From positions 2,108,001 through 2,172,000 of the forward strand of contig NZ_CP088296.1 of the NCBI RefSeq assembly GCF_024666595.1: DNA of 64,000 nt, read 5' to 3'. Source of the DNA: Sphingomonas sp. J315 (GTDB lineage Bacteria; Pseudomonadota; Alphaproteobacteria; Sphingomonadales; Sphingomonadaceae). Shown piece by piece: positions 35,816 to 44,819 of this stretch (positions are counted from its first letter, which is position 1; every line of letters begins with the position of its first letter). The notes beneath the pieces were generated by a model that saw only the letters and a list, made by a program, of their open reading frames with translations, did no database searches and had not been told where the DNA came from. Both the position numbers and the translations under genes were made by a program.

Positions 35816-35956
35816 TGCCGCGCCGTCGCGTCCTGTCGCCAAAGCGTCGCGTGCCCGTCGCCCGATGTTCAGATCGCGTCGCGACACAGTCGGGCATGCG
35901 TCGCGCAATCGTCGCGCACCCGTCGCGCCCGTGTCGCGCACCTGTCGCGTCGCGGG
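35781..35956 (+). repeat. 11-bp periodic tandem array (GTCGCGCACCC-like), copy 1
   Basis: GTCGC or close variants start at 35792, 35803, 35825, 35835, 35846, 35857, 35878, 35889 (GTCGG), 35900, 35911, 35922, 35933 and 35944. Spacings are 11, 22, 10, 11, 11, 21, 11, 11, 11, 11, 11 and 11. About 15 degenerate units therefore sit on one face of the helix. The period is not a codon multiple and the array continues beyond the stop codon. The rest of the 290-bp gap to 36105 holds no gene I can support. Confidence 0.85.
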
Positions 35957-36105
35957 CGCTTCGTGGGTGCCATCCCGTCCTGTCGGCCCGCAACCCGCAT
36001 GTTTTCGTCAGCTTCGCCGGGCGGTGTCAGGCGCAAATCCCTGTCCCCGGAAGCGAAGCGCCGCCGCGCTGCCGCGATCTGCGGCGCGCGCGACGGCGTT
36101 GCGGG

Positions 36106-36852
36106 TCACGCCCCGCCGCTGACCCCGATCACCTCGCCGGTGATCCAGCGCGCCTCGTCCGACGCCAGGAACACCGCCGCCACCGCGATGTCGTCGACAT
36201 GACCGACCCGGCCCAGCGGCGTCTGCGCGACGATCTGGTTGGCGAAGTCCGATCCCTCGACGATGCCCGCCGCGTCGGTGCCCTCGGTCATCGTCATGCC
36301 GGGCGAGATCGCGTTGACCCGGATCTGGCGGGGGCCCAGCTCGCTCGACAGGACGCGGGTGATCGCGTCCACCGCCGCCTTGGTCGCGGTATAGAGCGAT
36401 GCGCCGGGCATCTTCATGCGGGTGATGTTGGACGAGATGTTGATGACGCTCGCCCCCGCGCCCAGATGCGGCACCGCCGCCTTGGTCACGTTGAGCAGGC
36501 CCAGCACGTTGATCCCGAACATGCGGTGATATTCGACCGGGTCGAAGTCGTCGATCGGGGCAAAGGCATAGACGCCGCTATTGTTGACCACGATGTCCAG
36601 CCGCCCGAATTCGCGCGTCGCCGCGTCGATCAGCGCCGCGGCCTGTGCGGCGTCGGCGACATCGCCCTGGACCGCCAGTGCCTTGCCGCCGGCGCTCTCG
36701 ATCGCCGCGACAGTGGCGTCCGCGCCCGCGCGGCTGCTCGAATAGTTGACGACGACCGCCGCGCCCTCGGCGGCCAGCGACCGTGCGATCGCCGCGCCAA
36801 TCCCCTTGGACGCGCCGGTGACGACCGCGACCTTGCCCTGCAAGCGACTCAT
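36106..36852 (-). CDS. SDR family oxidoreductase
   Basis: A 248-residue classical short-chain dehydrogenase: cofactor loop TGASKGIGAA (about 12-21), NNSGVY, catalytic serine in NISSN and YTATK, and C-terminal WITGEVIGVSGG. NADP preference is suggested by NYSSSRAGAD after strand 2. Substrate unknown; the family often reduces 3-oxoacyl or keto compounds. It is divergent from an ArsR-type regulator at 36964 with 111 bp between, so it is probably the regulator's target. Confidence 0.88.
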   Translation of the reverse strand: MSRLQGKVAVVTGASKGIGAAIARSLAAEGAAVVVNYSSSRAGADATVAAIESAGGKALAVQGDVADAAQAAALIDAATREFGRLDIVVNNSGVYAFAPIDDFDPVEYHRMFGINVLGLLNVTKAAVPHLGAGASVINISSNITRMKMPGASLYTATKAAVDAITRVLSSELGPRQIRVNAISPGMTMTEGTDAAGIVEGSDFANQIVAQTPLGRVGHVDDIAVAAVFLASDEARWITGEVIGVSGGA

Positions 36853-36905
36853 GATTTCAATCCCTTACTTCTCGCCCGCCGCCGGAATGGCCGCGTTAGT
36901 GCGAT

Positions 36906-36931
36906 AGTTCAGGAATATGGAACTGTTGAAC
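36906..36931. promoter_or_regulatory. Inverted-repeat operator candidate between the SDR and ArsR-type genes
   Basis: AGTTC and GAACT (36906-36910 and 36920-36924) form an inverted pair, followed by TTGAAC ending at 36931. They lie in the AT-richer middle of the divergent gap, 33 bp before the regulator's ATG. ArsR-type repressors bind such imperfect palindromes. Weak evidence by itself. Confidence 0.35.
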
Positions 36932-36963
36932 CATGCGGCAAGGGGGCCTATCTGAATTTTATC

Positions 36964-37302
36964 ATGCGCCCTCTTGTCCATCCGTCCGTCGACAGCGTGA
37001 CCCCACAGGCGATCCTGCACGCGCTGTCCGATCCGGAGCGCGCGCGCATCTATGCCGAGATCGCCGGGCTGGGCTGTGTTCGGGGTTGCGCGACGCTTGC
37101 CGACACCGGGGAGCGGGTGATCCCCAAATCCTCGCTGTCCCAGCATTTCCGCATCCTGCGCGAAGCCGGGCTGATCCGGTCGGAGCGGCACGGCGTGGAG
37201 ATGCGCAACTATGCCCGTTGTCAGGAGATCGACGGCCGCTTCCCGGGGCTGCTCAAGGCGATCATGGGCGCCTATGCGGAGGCTGGCGAGACGGCGCGCT
37301 GA
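36964..37302 (+). CDS. ArsR-type winged-helix transcriptional regulator
   Basis: A 112-residue single-domain regulator. The winged helix spans about 12-90, with the recognition region SSLSQHFRILREAGLIRSER and the wing RHGVEMRNYARC. No paired metal-binding cysteines of the ArsR sensor type are obvious, though C38, C42 and C86 are present. It probably represses the divergent SDR gene in response to an unknown small molecule. Confidence 0.85.
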   Translation: MRPLVHPSVDSVTPQAILHALSDPERARIYAEIAGLGCVRGCATLADTGERVIPKSSLSQHFRILREAGLIRSERHGVEMRNYARCQEIDGRFPGLLKAIMGAYAEAGETAR

Positions 37303-37397
37303 GGCGGTCGCCCGGTCACGCTTGCCTTCCCCCCGATTGCGCGACTCGCGCGACAGGCGCATGATCGGCGCGGCTGGTCCTGAACAGGGGAAGCAGG

Positions 37398-38568
37398 ATG
37401 CGCAAAACGCCGTCGTTGCCGCGTCACCGGGTTCCGTTGCTGGCGCTTGTCCTCATCGCGCCGCTGATGCTGGGGGCCGCCCCCGACCTCACCCCGGCGC
37501 AGGAGGCAGAGGTCGCCGCCGCCGAACGCGATCCGGTGGTCGGCGCGTCGCTGGGGGAGGCGATGCGGCTGCGCTTCGAAGGGGCGTGCCAGGCGCGCAC
37601 CGCCGCGATCGCCCGGGGCCAGCGCGACCTGCGCCCGGCGCGGCGCGAGCGTCCCGAACGGCTCACCGCCGCGGAATGGCGCACCGCGTTCGACCGCGCC
37701 CGCACCAGCTTCGACGCGGAGGCAGCGCGAACCTGCACCCCCGCCACCGACGATGCCCGGCTCGCCGATGCCGCCGCCCGCCTCCCACGCCTGTCGCCGA
37801 TCACAGCGGAGGTGCCACCCCCAGATCGCCGATGCGATCCGCCACGGCACCTATGAAGTGGGCGAGCATGGCTATGCGCCAAAGCTTGCGACGATCTTCG
37901 CCGATACCCGCCGCTGCGAGGTGCCAGTGGCGCAGGCCTATATGTCGGTATGGCGCGCGATCGTTACGATGCTGGGGCAAAGCGCCGATCGCGCGCGGAT
38001 GAAGGGTGCCTTTGCCCAGGTCGATCCCGAGACGGCGGAGCGCGTGTTCCGCGCCGAACAACGCGATTTCGACGCCGCCGAGCTCGATTTCCTCCGCTAC
38101 CGCGCGGCCTGTGCAAAGCTGCTCGGCCCCGCGCCGCCGCCGCGCGCCACAGTCGCAGCCCCGGTCACCGCTGCGCCGGCCCCCGCCCTGGCCGGCTGGG
38201 GGCTGCTGCTCGGTCGCTGGCGCAATGTGCAGCAGGGCAACGAGATCGAGCTGCGGCTGGAGGCCGACGGGACCATGTCGGGCATCATCGTCACCGCCGG
38301 ACCGCGTGCAATGGCTCAGGGCTATGCACCGGGGCTGGTGATCCTCCGCGGGTTCAAGCTCGGCGCACCGTTCGGGTCGCGACGCGCAATGGCGACCGGG
38401 GGCAGCTACTTCCTGCCCCCGATGCCCGGCCGCCGCGCGCACGAACTCTATGGCACCCCCAGCTGGGATGAGGGCGTCGTCTATCTGCTCAAGGGCGACC
38501 CCGACCAGCTCGAGCTGCCCACCCCGATGGAATCGCGGATGAATGCCTATGGCGGCATGCGGCGCTAG
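37398..38568 (+). pseudogene. Exported hypothetical protein, frameshifted at a C run (probable sequence error)
   Basis: It starts MRKTPSLPRHRVPLLALVLI, a signal peptide, and reads through EAMRLRFEGACQARTAAIA. The frame is lost at the C5 run 37818-37822 (four expected) and resumes as QIADAIRHGTYEVGEHGYAP. Repaired length is 389 residues. The second half contains a lipocalin-like beta stretch (WGLLLGRWRNVQQGNEIELR) and ends MNAYGGMRR. I recognise no named family. The single-base repair suggests a base-calling error. It lies 9 bp before the SRAP gene on the same strand. Confidence 0.7.
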
Positions 38569-38577
38569 GGTCGCCGG

Positions 38578-39216
38578 ATGTGCAATGAAGCCTATCGCAA
38601 GCGCGAGCTCGCCAAGCTGCTCGCCGACTGGCCGACCCAGTATGTGCCGCTGCGCTTTCCGGAGGGGCGACCCAATTTCGCCCCGCTCGACGGCTTTCGC
38701 ATCACCGACCGGGTCGAGATCATACGTCCCGCCACCGCCGAAGCGGGGGTGGCGGAAATGGTGACGCGCCGCTGGAGCTGGCCCGCCGCCAATGGCAAGC
38801 CGGTGTATAATGTCCGCTCCGATGGCCGCGCGATCGCGCATGCCAGCCGCTGCCTGATCCCGGTCGACGGCTTTTACGAATATGGCGATGCTCCGGACGA
38901 CGCGCCCCCCACCGACCTGTTCGGCGCCTCGGTGCCGGTGCGGCGGGGCAAACCGCTCAAGGCCAAATGGGCCTTCACCCTGTCGGGGGCAGAGGGGTTC
39001 GCGATCGCCGGGGTGTGGCGCGCCGACCCGGTGGTGGGGGAGGCATGGGCGATGCTCACCTGTCCGCCCGGCCCCGATGTCGCGCCGATCCACGACCGCC
39101 AGCCGGTGGTGCTGCCCCCCGCCGACTGGGCGCGCTGGCTCGACCCGGCGACGCCCAGTTCAGAGCTGTGCCGCCCCTTGCCCGGCGGCAGCCTCACCGC
39201 GACGCGGGAGCGCTGA
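38578..39216 (+). CDS. SOS response-associated peptidase (SRAP/HMCES/YedK family)
   Basis: A 212-residue SRAP protein. Catalytic Cys2 is present (MCNEAYRKRE), which crosslinks to abasic sites in single-stranded DNA. The family's YNVRSDG, PVDGFYEY glutamate block and the histidine motif PIHDRQPVVL are visible. It protects cells from abasic-site damage by forming and reversing a DNA-protein crosslink. Start codon preceded by a weak purine tract. Neighbours give no functional clue. Confidence 0.9.
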   Translation: MCNEAYRKRELAKLLADWPTQYVPLRFPEGRPNFAPLDGFRITDRVEIIRPATAEAGVAEMVTRRWSWPAANGKPVYNVRSDGRAIAHASRCLIPVDGFYEYGDAPDDAPPTDLFGASVPVRRGKPLKAKWAFTLSGAEGFAIAGVWRADPVVGEAWAMLTCPPGPDVAPIHDRQPVVLPPADWARWLDPATPSSELCRPLPGGSLTATRER

Positions 39217-39311
39217 CCGAAAGGAAGACAGAAACTGACCGTTGCGTGAAATTTGTTTCGGATTAGCAATGATGGTCCGCGCCGAGACGCAGATGGATTG
39301 GAGAGAGAGCG

Positions 39312-40259
39312 ATGGCCCGATATCGGTTGACCCCAGCGTTGGCCGCCACCGCGCTAGCCTTCGCCCCGCTCACCGCCACGGCCCATGCCGCCGCCGCATT
39401 GCCGGTCACCCGGACCACCGACGCCGCCCTCGTCCATCCCGATCACGCCGCAATCGTCGCGCGGATGGAAGCGATGTACGCAATCCATTTCCTCCCCATC
39501 CCGGTGCTTCAGCAGCGCGCCGCGACGGGGGATCTGCGTGCGATCTACGCATTGTCGCTGAAGTATCAGAACGGTCTCGGCGTCAAGCAGAGCTGGCCCG
39601 AATATGAGCGGCTGAGCAAACGCATCCTTCAGATCGCCCCCGCGCTTGCGGAGCAGGGCGATCCCTATGCGATGTACCAGCTGGCGTTTCAGCGATGGCT
39701 CGCCGAACAATGGACCGACGACCGCAAATTCGCGGCCTATCTCGCGGCGGCGGAAGCGGGTGACCCCGAAGCGGCGGCGGGCGTCGGCCAGGCCTATGAT
39801 CTGGGTCGCGGCGTTCGTGCCGACCGGGCGGAGGCGCTGCGCTGGTATGTGCGCGCGGCGACCGCGGGGCATTGCGATTCGATGACCAAGATCGGTTATC
39901 TGCTCTCCGATCCGAAGACCGGAGCGGTCGATGTGGCAGAGGCGGTGCGCTGGTACCGGATGGCGGCGGAGAACCCCGTTGCCTGCGGCAACGGCGCGAA
40001 CTACGCGCTCGCGCTGCTCTTCTCCGAAGGGCGCGGCAACCTCCCCCGCGACTATGGCCAGGCGCTGCGCTGGTTTCTCGAAACCGCCAGGCGCGGCAAC
40101 CCGGTCGGCGCGATGCAGATCGGCTTTTACTATGAAAAGGGGCTAGGCACCCCGGTGAATCGGGCCGAGGCGCTGAGATGGTTCAAGATCGCCGGCTTCC
40201 CCTCGGTCGCCGCCGCGCGCGCAGAAATGGCGCGGCTGCGGATCAAGGAGCCCGGATGA
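39312..40259 (+). CDS. Exported Sel1-like repeat (tetratricopeptide) protein
   Basis: A 315-residue protein with a signal peptide (residues 1-28) and at least four Sel1-like repeats between about 110 and 300, recognisable by AYDLGRGVRADRAEALRWY and YYEKGLGTPVNRAEALRWF. Sel1 solenoids mediate protein-protein contacts in the periplasm. The binding partner is unknown. ATG 39312 follows AGAGAGAGCG. Single gene, flanked downstream by a 150-bp gap with no feature. Confidence 0.85.
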   Translation: MARYRLTPALAATALAFAPLTATAHAAAALPVTRTTDAALVHPDHAAIVARMEAMYAIHFLPIPVLQQRAATGDLRAIYALSLKYQNGLGVKQSWPEYERLSKRILQIAPALAEQGDPYAMYQLAFQRWLAEQWTDDRKFAAYLAAAEAGDPEAAAGVGQAYDLGRGVRADRAEALRWYVRAATAGHCDSMTKIGYLLSDPKTGAVDVAEAVRWYRMAAENPVACGNGANYALALLFSEGRGNLPRDYGQALRWFLETARRGNPVGAMQIGFYYEKGLGTPVNRAEALRWFKIAGFPSVAAARAEMARLRIKEPG

Positions 40260-40409
40260 TCCGCATGTCGCCCACTTGGGCTGACCGCATCGGATCTGCG
40301 GCGATGCGGACGCTGATCCTGGCCACACACACCCGCTTTTTCCACAGCTTCGCCGGACAGCCTCTCCCCCGTCGCGACAGCCATAGCGGCGGGGGAGGGG
40401 GCGTTGCCC

Positions 40410-40537
40410 TCATCCCTTGATCGTCACCATCGCGACCGGCTTGTCCTTGGTCGATGGGTTGGAAGCATTCGCCTTGGGCGGGGCTTCCTTTTGGGTTTTC
40501 GGAGTTCGCGGTTCGATTTCTTCTGGCTCTTGGCCAT
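40410..40537 (-). pseudogene. Small basic protein (about 42 aa), frameshifted at a short T run (probable sequence error)
   Basis: The minus strand encodes MAKSQKKSNRELRKPK and then, one frame over, EAPPKANASNPSTKDKPV ending VTIKG. The break is at 40489-40492 (four Ts; five As needed on the coding strand). The 128-bp span is one base short of a whole number of codons, consistent with one missing base. Lysine-rich proteins beginning MAKSQK are common in sphingomonads. Function unknown. Confidence 0.65.
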
Positions 40538-40636
40538 GACCTGTTCCTTCGCGGGCGTTGCGCCCGGCGCACAGCCTACGCGCTTGGCGGGGCGCTGGCT
40601 TGCGAATTCGCGTTCCGGTCCGCTCGGCGCGCTGGG

Positions 40637-41170
40637 TCAGTGGATCGCGCGTTCGGTCAACAGCGCCGCCTTGCCGTCCTTCCACGCGATCTCCATCGCC
40701 GGTTCCTTCGGCTTGCCCGGCGCGAACAGCTCATAGATCGTCCGCCCGTCCTCGACCTGGCGGCTCTCGATCACCCGCTCGGGGGTAAAGGCGTCGGCGG
40801 TCGCGGCGGCGGCGGCGCGCACCGGTGCCGGGGCGTCAGCCCAGGCGATGTCGCGCTGCACCTCGACCGCCTTCAGCGACCCGTCGGGCTGGACCAGCAT
40901 GTCGATCTCGACGTCGCTCCCGTCGGGTCGCGTCCCCTCGACATCATAATAGGTACGCCCCTCGCGGTCCTTCCGCTCCGCCTCCGCGATCCGCATCCCC
41001 GGCACCGTCGCCTCGGCCAGTTCGGCGACTCCGGCGGGCAGATCGACCGCCGCGACATTGCTGATCACCGCCTCCGGACCTTCGGGCAGCGTGCCATTGG
41101 CCGGAGCGGCCTCGTCGCCAGCCGGGGAGCAGGCGGCGAGCGCGAAAAGGGGAAGGGCGAGAAAGCGCAT
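40637..41170 (-). CDS. Lipoprotein with PepSY-like region, hypothetical
   Basis: A 177-residue protein with a lipobox LAACS (lipidated Cys about 14), then two similar alpha/beta halves (about 40-105 and 110-170; RTYYDVEGTRPDGSDVEID and GRTIYELFAPGKPKEPAMEI) reminiscent of PepSY-like folds that inhibit or sense proteases. Membrane-anchored in the periplasm. Function unknown. Same strand as the next small lipoprotein gene, with an 87-bp gap. Confidence 0.75.
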   Translation of the reverse strand: MRFLALPLFALAACSPAGDEAAPANGTLPEGPEAVISNVAAVDLPAGVAELAEATVPGMRIAEAERKDREGRTYYDVEGTRPDGSDVEIDMLVQPDGSLKAVEVQRDIAWADAPAPVRAAAAATADAFTPERVIESRQVEDGRTIYELFAPGKPKEPAMEIAWKDGKAALLTERAIH

Positions 41171-41257
41171 GACGAAACTCCGGTTCTGGATACCGGTGTC
41201 ATGGTGCGCCCGGACGCGCGCCGACGCAACCCGCCGGCGCGCGCCCTGTCCAGTCGA

Positions 41258-41527
41258 TCAGCGCCGGTTTTCGATCCGGGCGTCGTCCGCGTCGTCGATG
41301 GCGTCGGCCTTGGCCTCGCCCGCGTCGCGAACATTGTCGGCCTGCTGCTCCAACGCCTCTTCCATCGTCTCGTTGGGGGCCATGTCGGCCTGTTCCTCCA
41401 GATTGTCGGCCTGCGCCTCTGCCGCCGCCTCGACATTGTCCGCCGCGCGGTCATCGGCATCGCCGCCACACGCTGCCAGCGCGAACAGCCCGGCTCCGGC
41501 CAGCGCGGCCTTGAAAATGATTTTCAT
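41258..41527 (-). CDS. Small acidic lipoprotein, hypothetical
   Basis: An 89-residue protein beginning MKIIFKAALAGAGLFALAAC with a clear lipobox. The mature part is strongly acidic and alanine-rich with coiled-coil-like heptads (NVEAAAEAQADNLEEQADM). ATG 41527 is chosen for GGAGGAAA upstream; a longer frame to 41584 lacks this. Similar short acidic lipoproteins occur widely in sphingomonads, with no known role. Confidence 0.8.
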   Translation of the reverse strand: MKIIFKAALAGAGLFALAACGGDADDRAADNVEAAAEAQADNLEEQADMAPNETMEEALEQQADNVRDAGEAKADAIDDADDARIENRR

Positions 41528-41633
41528 TGGATTTTCCTCCTGTTGATGCCGCGCATCAATGAGTGGAGGGCAAAGCGGTTCCACGCGAACCGCACGCGCG
41601 ACCCCGCACGCTGCGGGCAGGGTTAGGAAAAAA

Positions 41634-41708
<75 letters not shown>

Positions 41709-41806
41709 ACTCGGCGCGGGCGGAAGGTCCGTTCCACGCGGGAGCGGCCCTTTCGCGCGGCAACGCCCGGTTGTCAAGGCGCAGCACCCCGGTTTATCGC
41801 GGCGGA

Positions 41807-41938
41807 ATGACCGATGCCGACAAAAAGGCCCGCCTCGCTGCCGCGCTGCGCGAAAATCTGCGCAAGCGGAAGGCACAGGCGCGGGAAGCCGCGGACCTGC
41901 CCGGCCCGCCGCCGGCCGATTCTACCGCGCCGCGATAG
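41807..41938 (+). CDS. Small basic protein (43 aa), hypothetical
   Basis: MTDADKKARLAAALRENLRK begins a 43-residue, probably helical, arginine/lysine-rich protein with a Pro-rich end. A GGCGGA stretch lies upstream. Its 3' end overlaps the convergent aminopeptidase P gene by 17 bp. Highly similar short ORFs are recurrent in sphingomonad genomes. Function unknown. Confidence 0.6.
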   Translation: MTDADKKARLAAALRENLRKRKAQAREAADLPGPPPADSTAPR

Positions 41939-43724
41939 GCCGGCACTTGCCCTCCAGCCACGCCCGCTCGTCGGGCGACAGCTGCGGGCCGAGGATCTCG
42001 AGCACGCGCGCATGATAGGCGTCGAGCCAGCGGCGCTCTTCTTCGGTCAGCAATCCCGGTTCGATCAGCGTCCGCTCGATCGGCGCAAAGGTCAGCGTCT
42101 CGAACCCGAGCATCACCGATTCGGCGCCCGGAATGTCCTTCTCGACCACCAGCACCAGATTCTCGATGCGGATGCCGAATTCGCCCGCCTTGTAGTATCC
42201 CGGCTCGTTCGACAGGAACATGCCGGCGCGTAAGGGTTCGGCCGGGCCGCCGCCGGGATAGTTGGGCGCGGCGATGCGCTGCGGCCCCTCATGCACCGAC
42301 AGATACGCCCCGACCCCATGACCGGTGCCATGCCCATAGTCGCAGCCGACTTCCCACAGCGGGCGGCGGGCGAACGCGTCGATCTGGCCGCCGGTGGTGC
42401 CCTCGGGGAACACGGCGGTTGCAATCGCGATATGGCCCTTGAGCACGCGGGTGAAGCGATCGCGCATCTCCTGCGTCGGCTCGCCGACCGGGATCACGCG
42501 GGTCACGTCGGTGGTGCCATCCTCATATTGCCCGCCCGAATCGACCAGATAGAGATGGCCCTGCTCGATGGGCAGGCTCGACTCTTCGGTGACCTTGTAA
42601 TGCGGGATCGCGCCATTGGGCCCGGTGCCCGAAATCGTGTCGAAGCTCAGGTCGCGCAGCACGCCGGTTTCCTCGCGAAACGCCTGCAGCCGCTCGGCGG
42701 CCGACATCTCGGTTACCCCGCCCTTGGGCATCTCCGCCTCGGCCCATTTGAGGAACCGGGCCAGCGCCGCGCCGTCACGGGCCTGCGCCGCCTTGTGGCC
42801 CGAAATCTCGGCGTCGTTCTTGATCGCCTTGGCCAGCACCACCGGATCGCGCGTCGCCAGGATCGTCGCGCCGCCCGCATCGAGCGCGTCAAAGATCGCC
42901 GCGACCGACCCCATCGGATCGGCGGCGACGCGCTTGCCCGCAAACTGCTTGAGCGCCGGGGCAAAGGCGCCGCGGTCATGCAGGCGCACGGCATTGCCCA
43001 GATGCTGGGCGACGTCGTCACCCACCTTGTCCTTCGCCACGAACAGATCGGCGGTGCCGTCGGCATTGACGATGGCATAGGCGAGCGCGACCGGCGTGTG
43101 GCTGACATCGGCCCCGCGGACGTTGAAGACCCATGCGATCGAATCGAGTGCGGAGAGCACCACCGCATCCGCCTTGCGCTCGGCCAGCCAGTCGGCGATC
43201 TCGGCGCGCTTGGACGCGCTGGTTCGCCCCGCCGCATCGTCACTCTGCACCGCAAGTTTCGCGTCGGACGGCGCGGGCTGGTCGTCCCACACCGCGTCGA
43301 TGGGGTTGCGACTGACCGCGACCAGCTCGGCACCGCGCTCGGCCAGCGCCTTGCGCGCCTCCTCGACCCAGCCGCGCGTGTGCAGCCACGGGTCGTACCC
43401 GATCCGCCCGCCCTGCGGCGCATGATCGCGCAGCCAGTCGGCGATGCTCACCTGCGGCACCGGGACATAGTCCCAATGCGTGCCATCGACCTGCTGGCGC
43501 ACCTGAATCGTGTAGCGCCCATCGGTGAAGATCGCCGCGGCCTCGGGCAGCACCACCGCGCTCCCCGCGCTCCCCTGAAACCCGGTCAGCCACGCCAGCC
43601 GCTGCGCATAGGCACCGACATATTCGCTCATATGCTCGTCGGTCAGCGGCACGACGAACCCGTCGAGCTGGTCGCGCTGGAGCTGGTCACGCAGGGCCTG
43701 AAGGCGGGCGGCATGGGTCGACAT
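41922..43724 (-). CDS. Xaa-Pro aminopeptidase (aminopeptidase P family, M24)
   Basis: A 600-residue three-domain M24 peptidase like eukaryotic cytosolic APP1: two creatinase-type N-terminal domains (about 5-305) and a pita-bread catalytic domain (about 310-540). The metal ligands are visible in VDSGGQYEDGTTDVTRV (two Asp), GHGTGHGVGAYLSVHEGP (His) and NEPGYYKAGEFGIRIENL (two Glu). It removes the first residue from peptides with proline second. No signal peptide, so cytoplasmic. Monocistronic, convergent with the small protein at 41807. Confidence 0.94.
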   Translation of the reverse strand: MSTHAARLQALRDQLQRDQLDGFVVPLTDEHMSEYVGAYAQRLAWLTGFQGSAGSAVVLPEAAAIFTDGRYTIQVRQQVDGTHWDYVPVPQVSIADWLRDHAPQGGRIGYDPWLHTRGWVEEARKALAERGAELVAVSRNPIDAVWDDQPAPSDAKLAVQSDDAAGRTSASKRAEIADWLAERKADAVVLSALDSIAWVFNVRGADVSHTPVALAYAIVNADGTADLFVAKDKVGDDVAQHLGNAVRLHDRGAFAPALKQFAGKRVAADPMGSVAAIFDALDAGGATILATRDPVVLAKAIKNDAEISGHKAAQARDGAALARFLKWAEAEMPKGGVTEMSAAERLQAFREETGVLRDLSFDTISGTGPNGAIPHYKVTEESSLPIEQGHLYLVDSGGQYEDGTTDVTRVIPVGEPTQEMRDRFTRVLKGHIAIATAVFPEGTTGGQIDAFARRPLWEVGCDYGHGTGHGVGAYLSVHEGPQRIAAPNYPGGGPAEPLRAGMFLSNEPGYYKAGEFGIRIENLVLVVEKDIPGAESVMLGFETLTFAPIERTLIEPGLLTEEERRWLDAYHARVLEILGPQLSPDERAWLEGKCRPIAAR

Positions 43725-43947
43725 GGGATCGGTCCTTGAATGCGGTGTGGGCTGCGACTCCGCCCGATATGGGGAGCGGATCGCGCGCCGTTAAGGCGCT
43801 CTGGTGGCCCAAGCGACGCGGGTTGAAAAGGGGTGACGACGCAGAGGTTAACACCCCCGCGCCCTGTCCCACGGCGATACGCGCGCAAATCGGGGGGTGG
43901 TCAGGCGCACCCCGATGGACGATCTGGCGTTGATGGACTGGAGGAGA

Positions 43948-44634
43948 ATGATGCGCGCGGGTGGATGGATGGTGCGGACGGGGATCGTGGCGGCGCTTGG
44001 CGTCGGCGCGATGGCTGCCGCTGCGCTGATCCCCCCGCCCGAACCGGCCCGCAGCGCCCCGCCGGTCAGGGCCGTCGCCCCCGCACCAAAGCCGGTGGTT
44101 GCTGCTCCCGCACCGGCCCCTGCGCCGCCTGCCACAGCCGCACTGCCGCCCGCCGCCCCGGCACTGGAGGCGATGACGGTCAAGCGCATTCTCGATATCC
44201 CCGGCCCGATCAGCTTCGGCACCTATTACTGGGACACCGACGGCGTCCCCGCCAACGGCCCGCTCGTCATCACCGTCGACCTCGAAGCGCAGACCATGTC
44301 GGTGTTCCGCGACGGGTACGAGATCGGCGCGACCGCGATCCTCTATGGCATGGATGGCAAGCCGACCCCGCTCGGCGTGCATGAGATCAAGCAGAAAAAG
44401 GTGCACCACATCTCGAACCTCTACGGCGCGCCGATGCCGTACATGATGCGCCTGACCTGGGACGGGATCGCGATCCACGGGTCCGAGGTGGAAGAGGGGC
44501 GCGCGACCCATGGCTGCATCGGCGTGCCCACCCCCTTCGCGAAACTGGTGTTCGCCCAGGCCAAGCTCGGCGACAAGGTCATCATCACCCGCGGCAAGCG
44601 GCTGGGATTGGGCGGCGTCGTCACCCCGGACTGA
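43948..44634 (+). CDS. L,D-transpeptidase (YkuD family)
   Basis: An exported or membrane-anchored L,D-transpeptidase. After a short basic N-terminus it has a hydrophobic anchor (about 8-28), a Pro/Ala-rich linker and the YkuD domain (about 100-225) with the catalytic signature IAIHGSEVEEGRATHGCIG (His and Cys). It forms 3-3 peptidoglycan crosslinks or attaches proteins to peptidoglycan. The start is uncertain: in-frame starts occur at 43897, 43915, 43948 and 43951. GGAGGAGA directly before 43948/43951 favours these. Confidence 0.85.
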   Translation: MMRAGGWMVRTGIVAALGVGAMAAAALIPPPEPARSAPPVRAVAPAPKPVVAAPAPAPAPPATAALPPAAPALEAMTVKRILDIPGPISFGTYYWDTDGVPANGPLVITVDLEAQTMSVFRDGYEIGATAILYGMDGKPTPLGVHEIKQKKVHHISNLYGAPMPYMMRLTWDGIAIHGSEVEEGRATHGCIGVPTPFAKLVFAQAKLGDKVIITRGKRLGLGGVVTPD

Positions 44635-44650
44635 GCCTTCGACGCTCAAC

Positions 44651-44815
44651 CTTGCTCCCCTCCCGGAAAAGGAGGGGTCGGGGGTGGGTGCGCGCGTCTG
44701 CGCGCTCAAAAAGACTCTCGACCCCCTGTAAGGAAGCGCTAGGCGAGGCATCGAGCCTCGCCCAGCGCTAAACCCACCCCTAGCCCCTCCCTCCCAGGGA
44801 GGGGGATTGTTGGGC
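44651..44815. repeat. Nested intergenic inverted repeats (cruciform-like)
   Basis: The 185-bp gap contains nested palindromes: an outer pair GGGGTCGGGGGTGGGT / ACCCACCCCTAGCCCCT, an inner pair AGCGCT-GGCGAGGC / GCCTCGCC-AGCGCT around 44736-44770, and small hairpins at each end (CCCTCCCGGAAAAGGAGGGG). It lies between two convergent genes and may also terminate both. Confidence 0.75.
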
Positions 44816-44819
44816 CGTC

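Noticed and set aside
35781..35956. The GTCGC array as a CRISPR or minisatellite inside a coding gene
   Set aside because: Units are 11 bp with no unique spacers and no cas genes nearby, and the array extends past the stop codon. It is neither a CRISPR nor a coding repeat.
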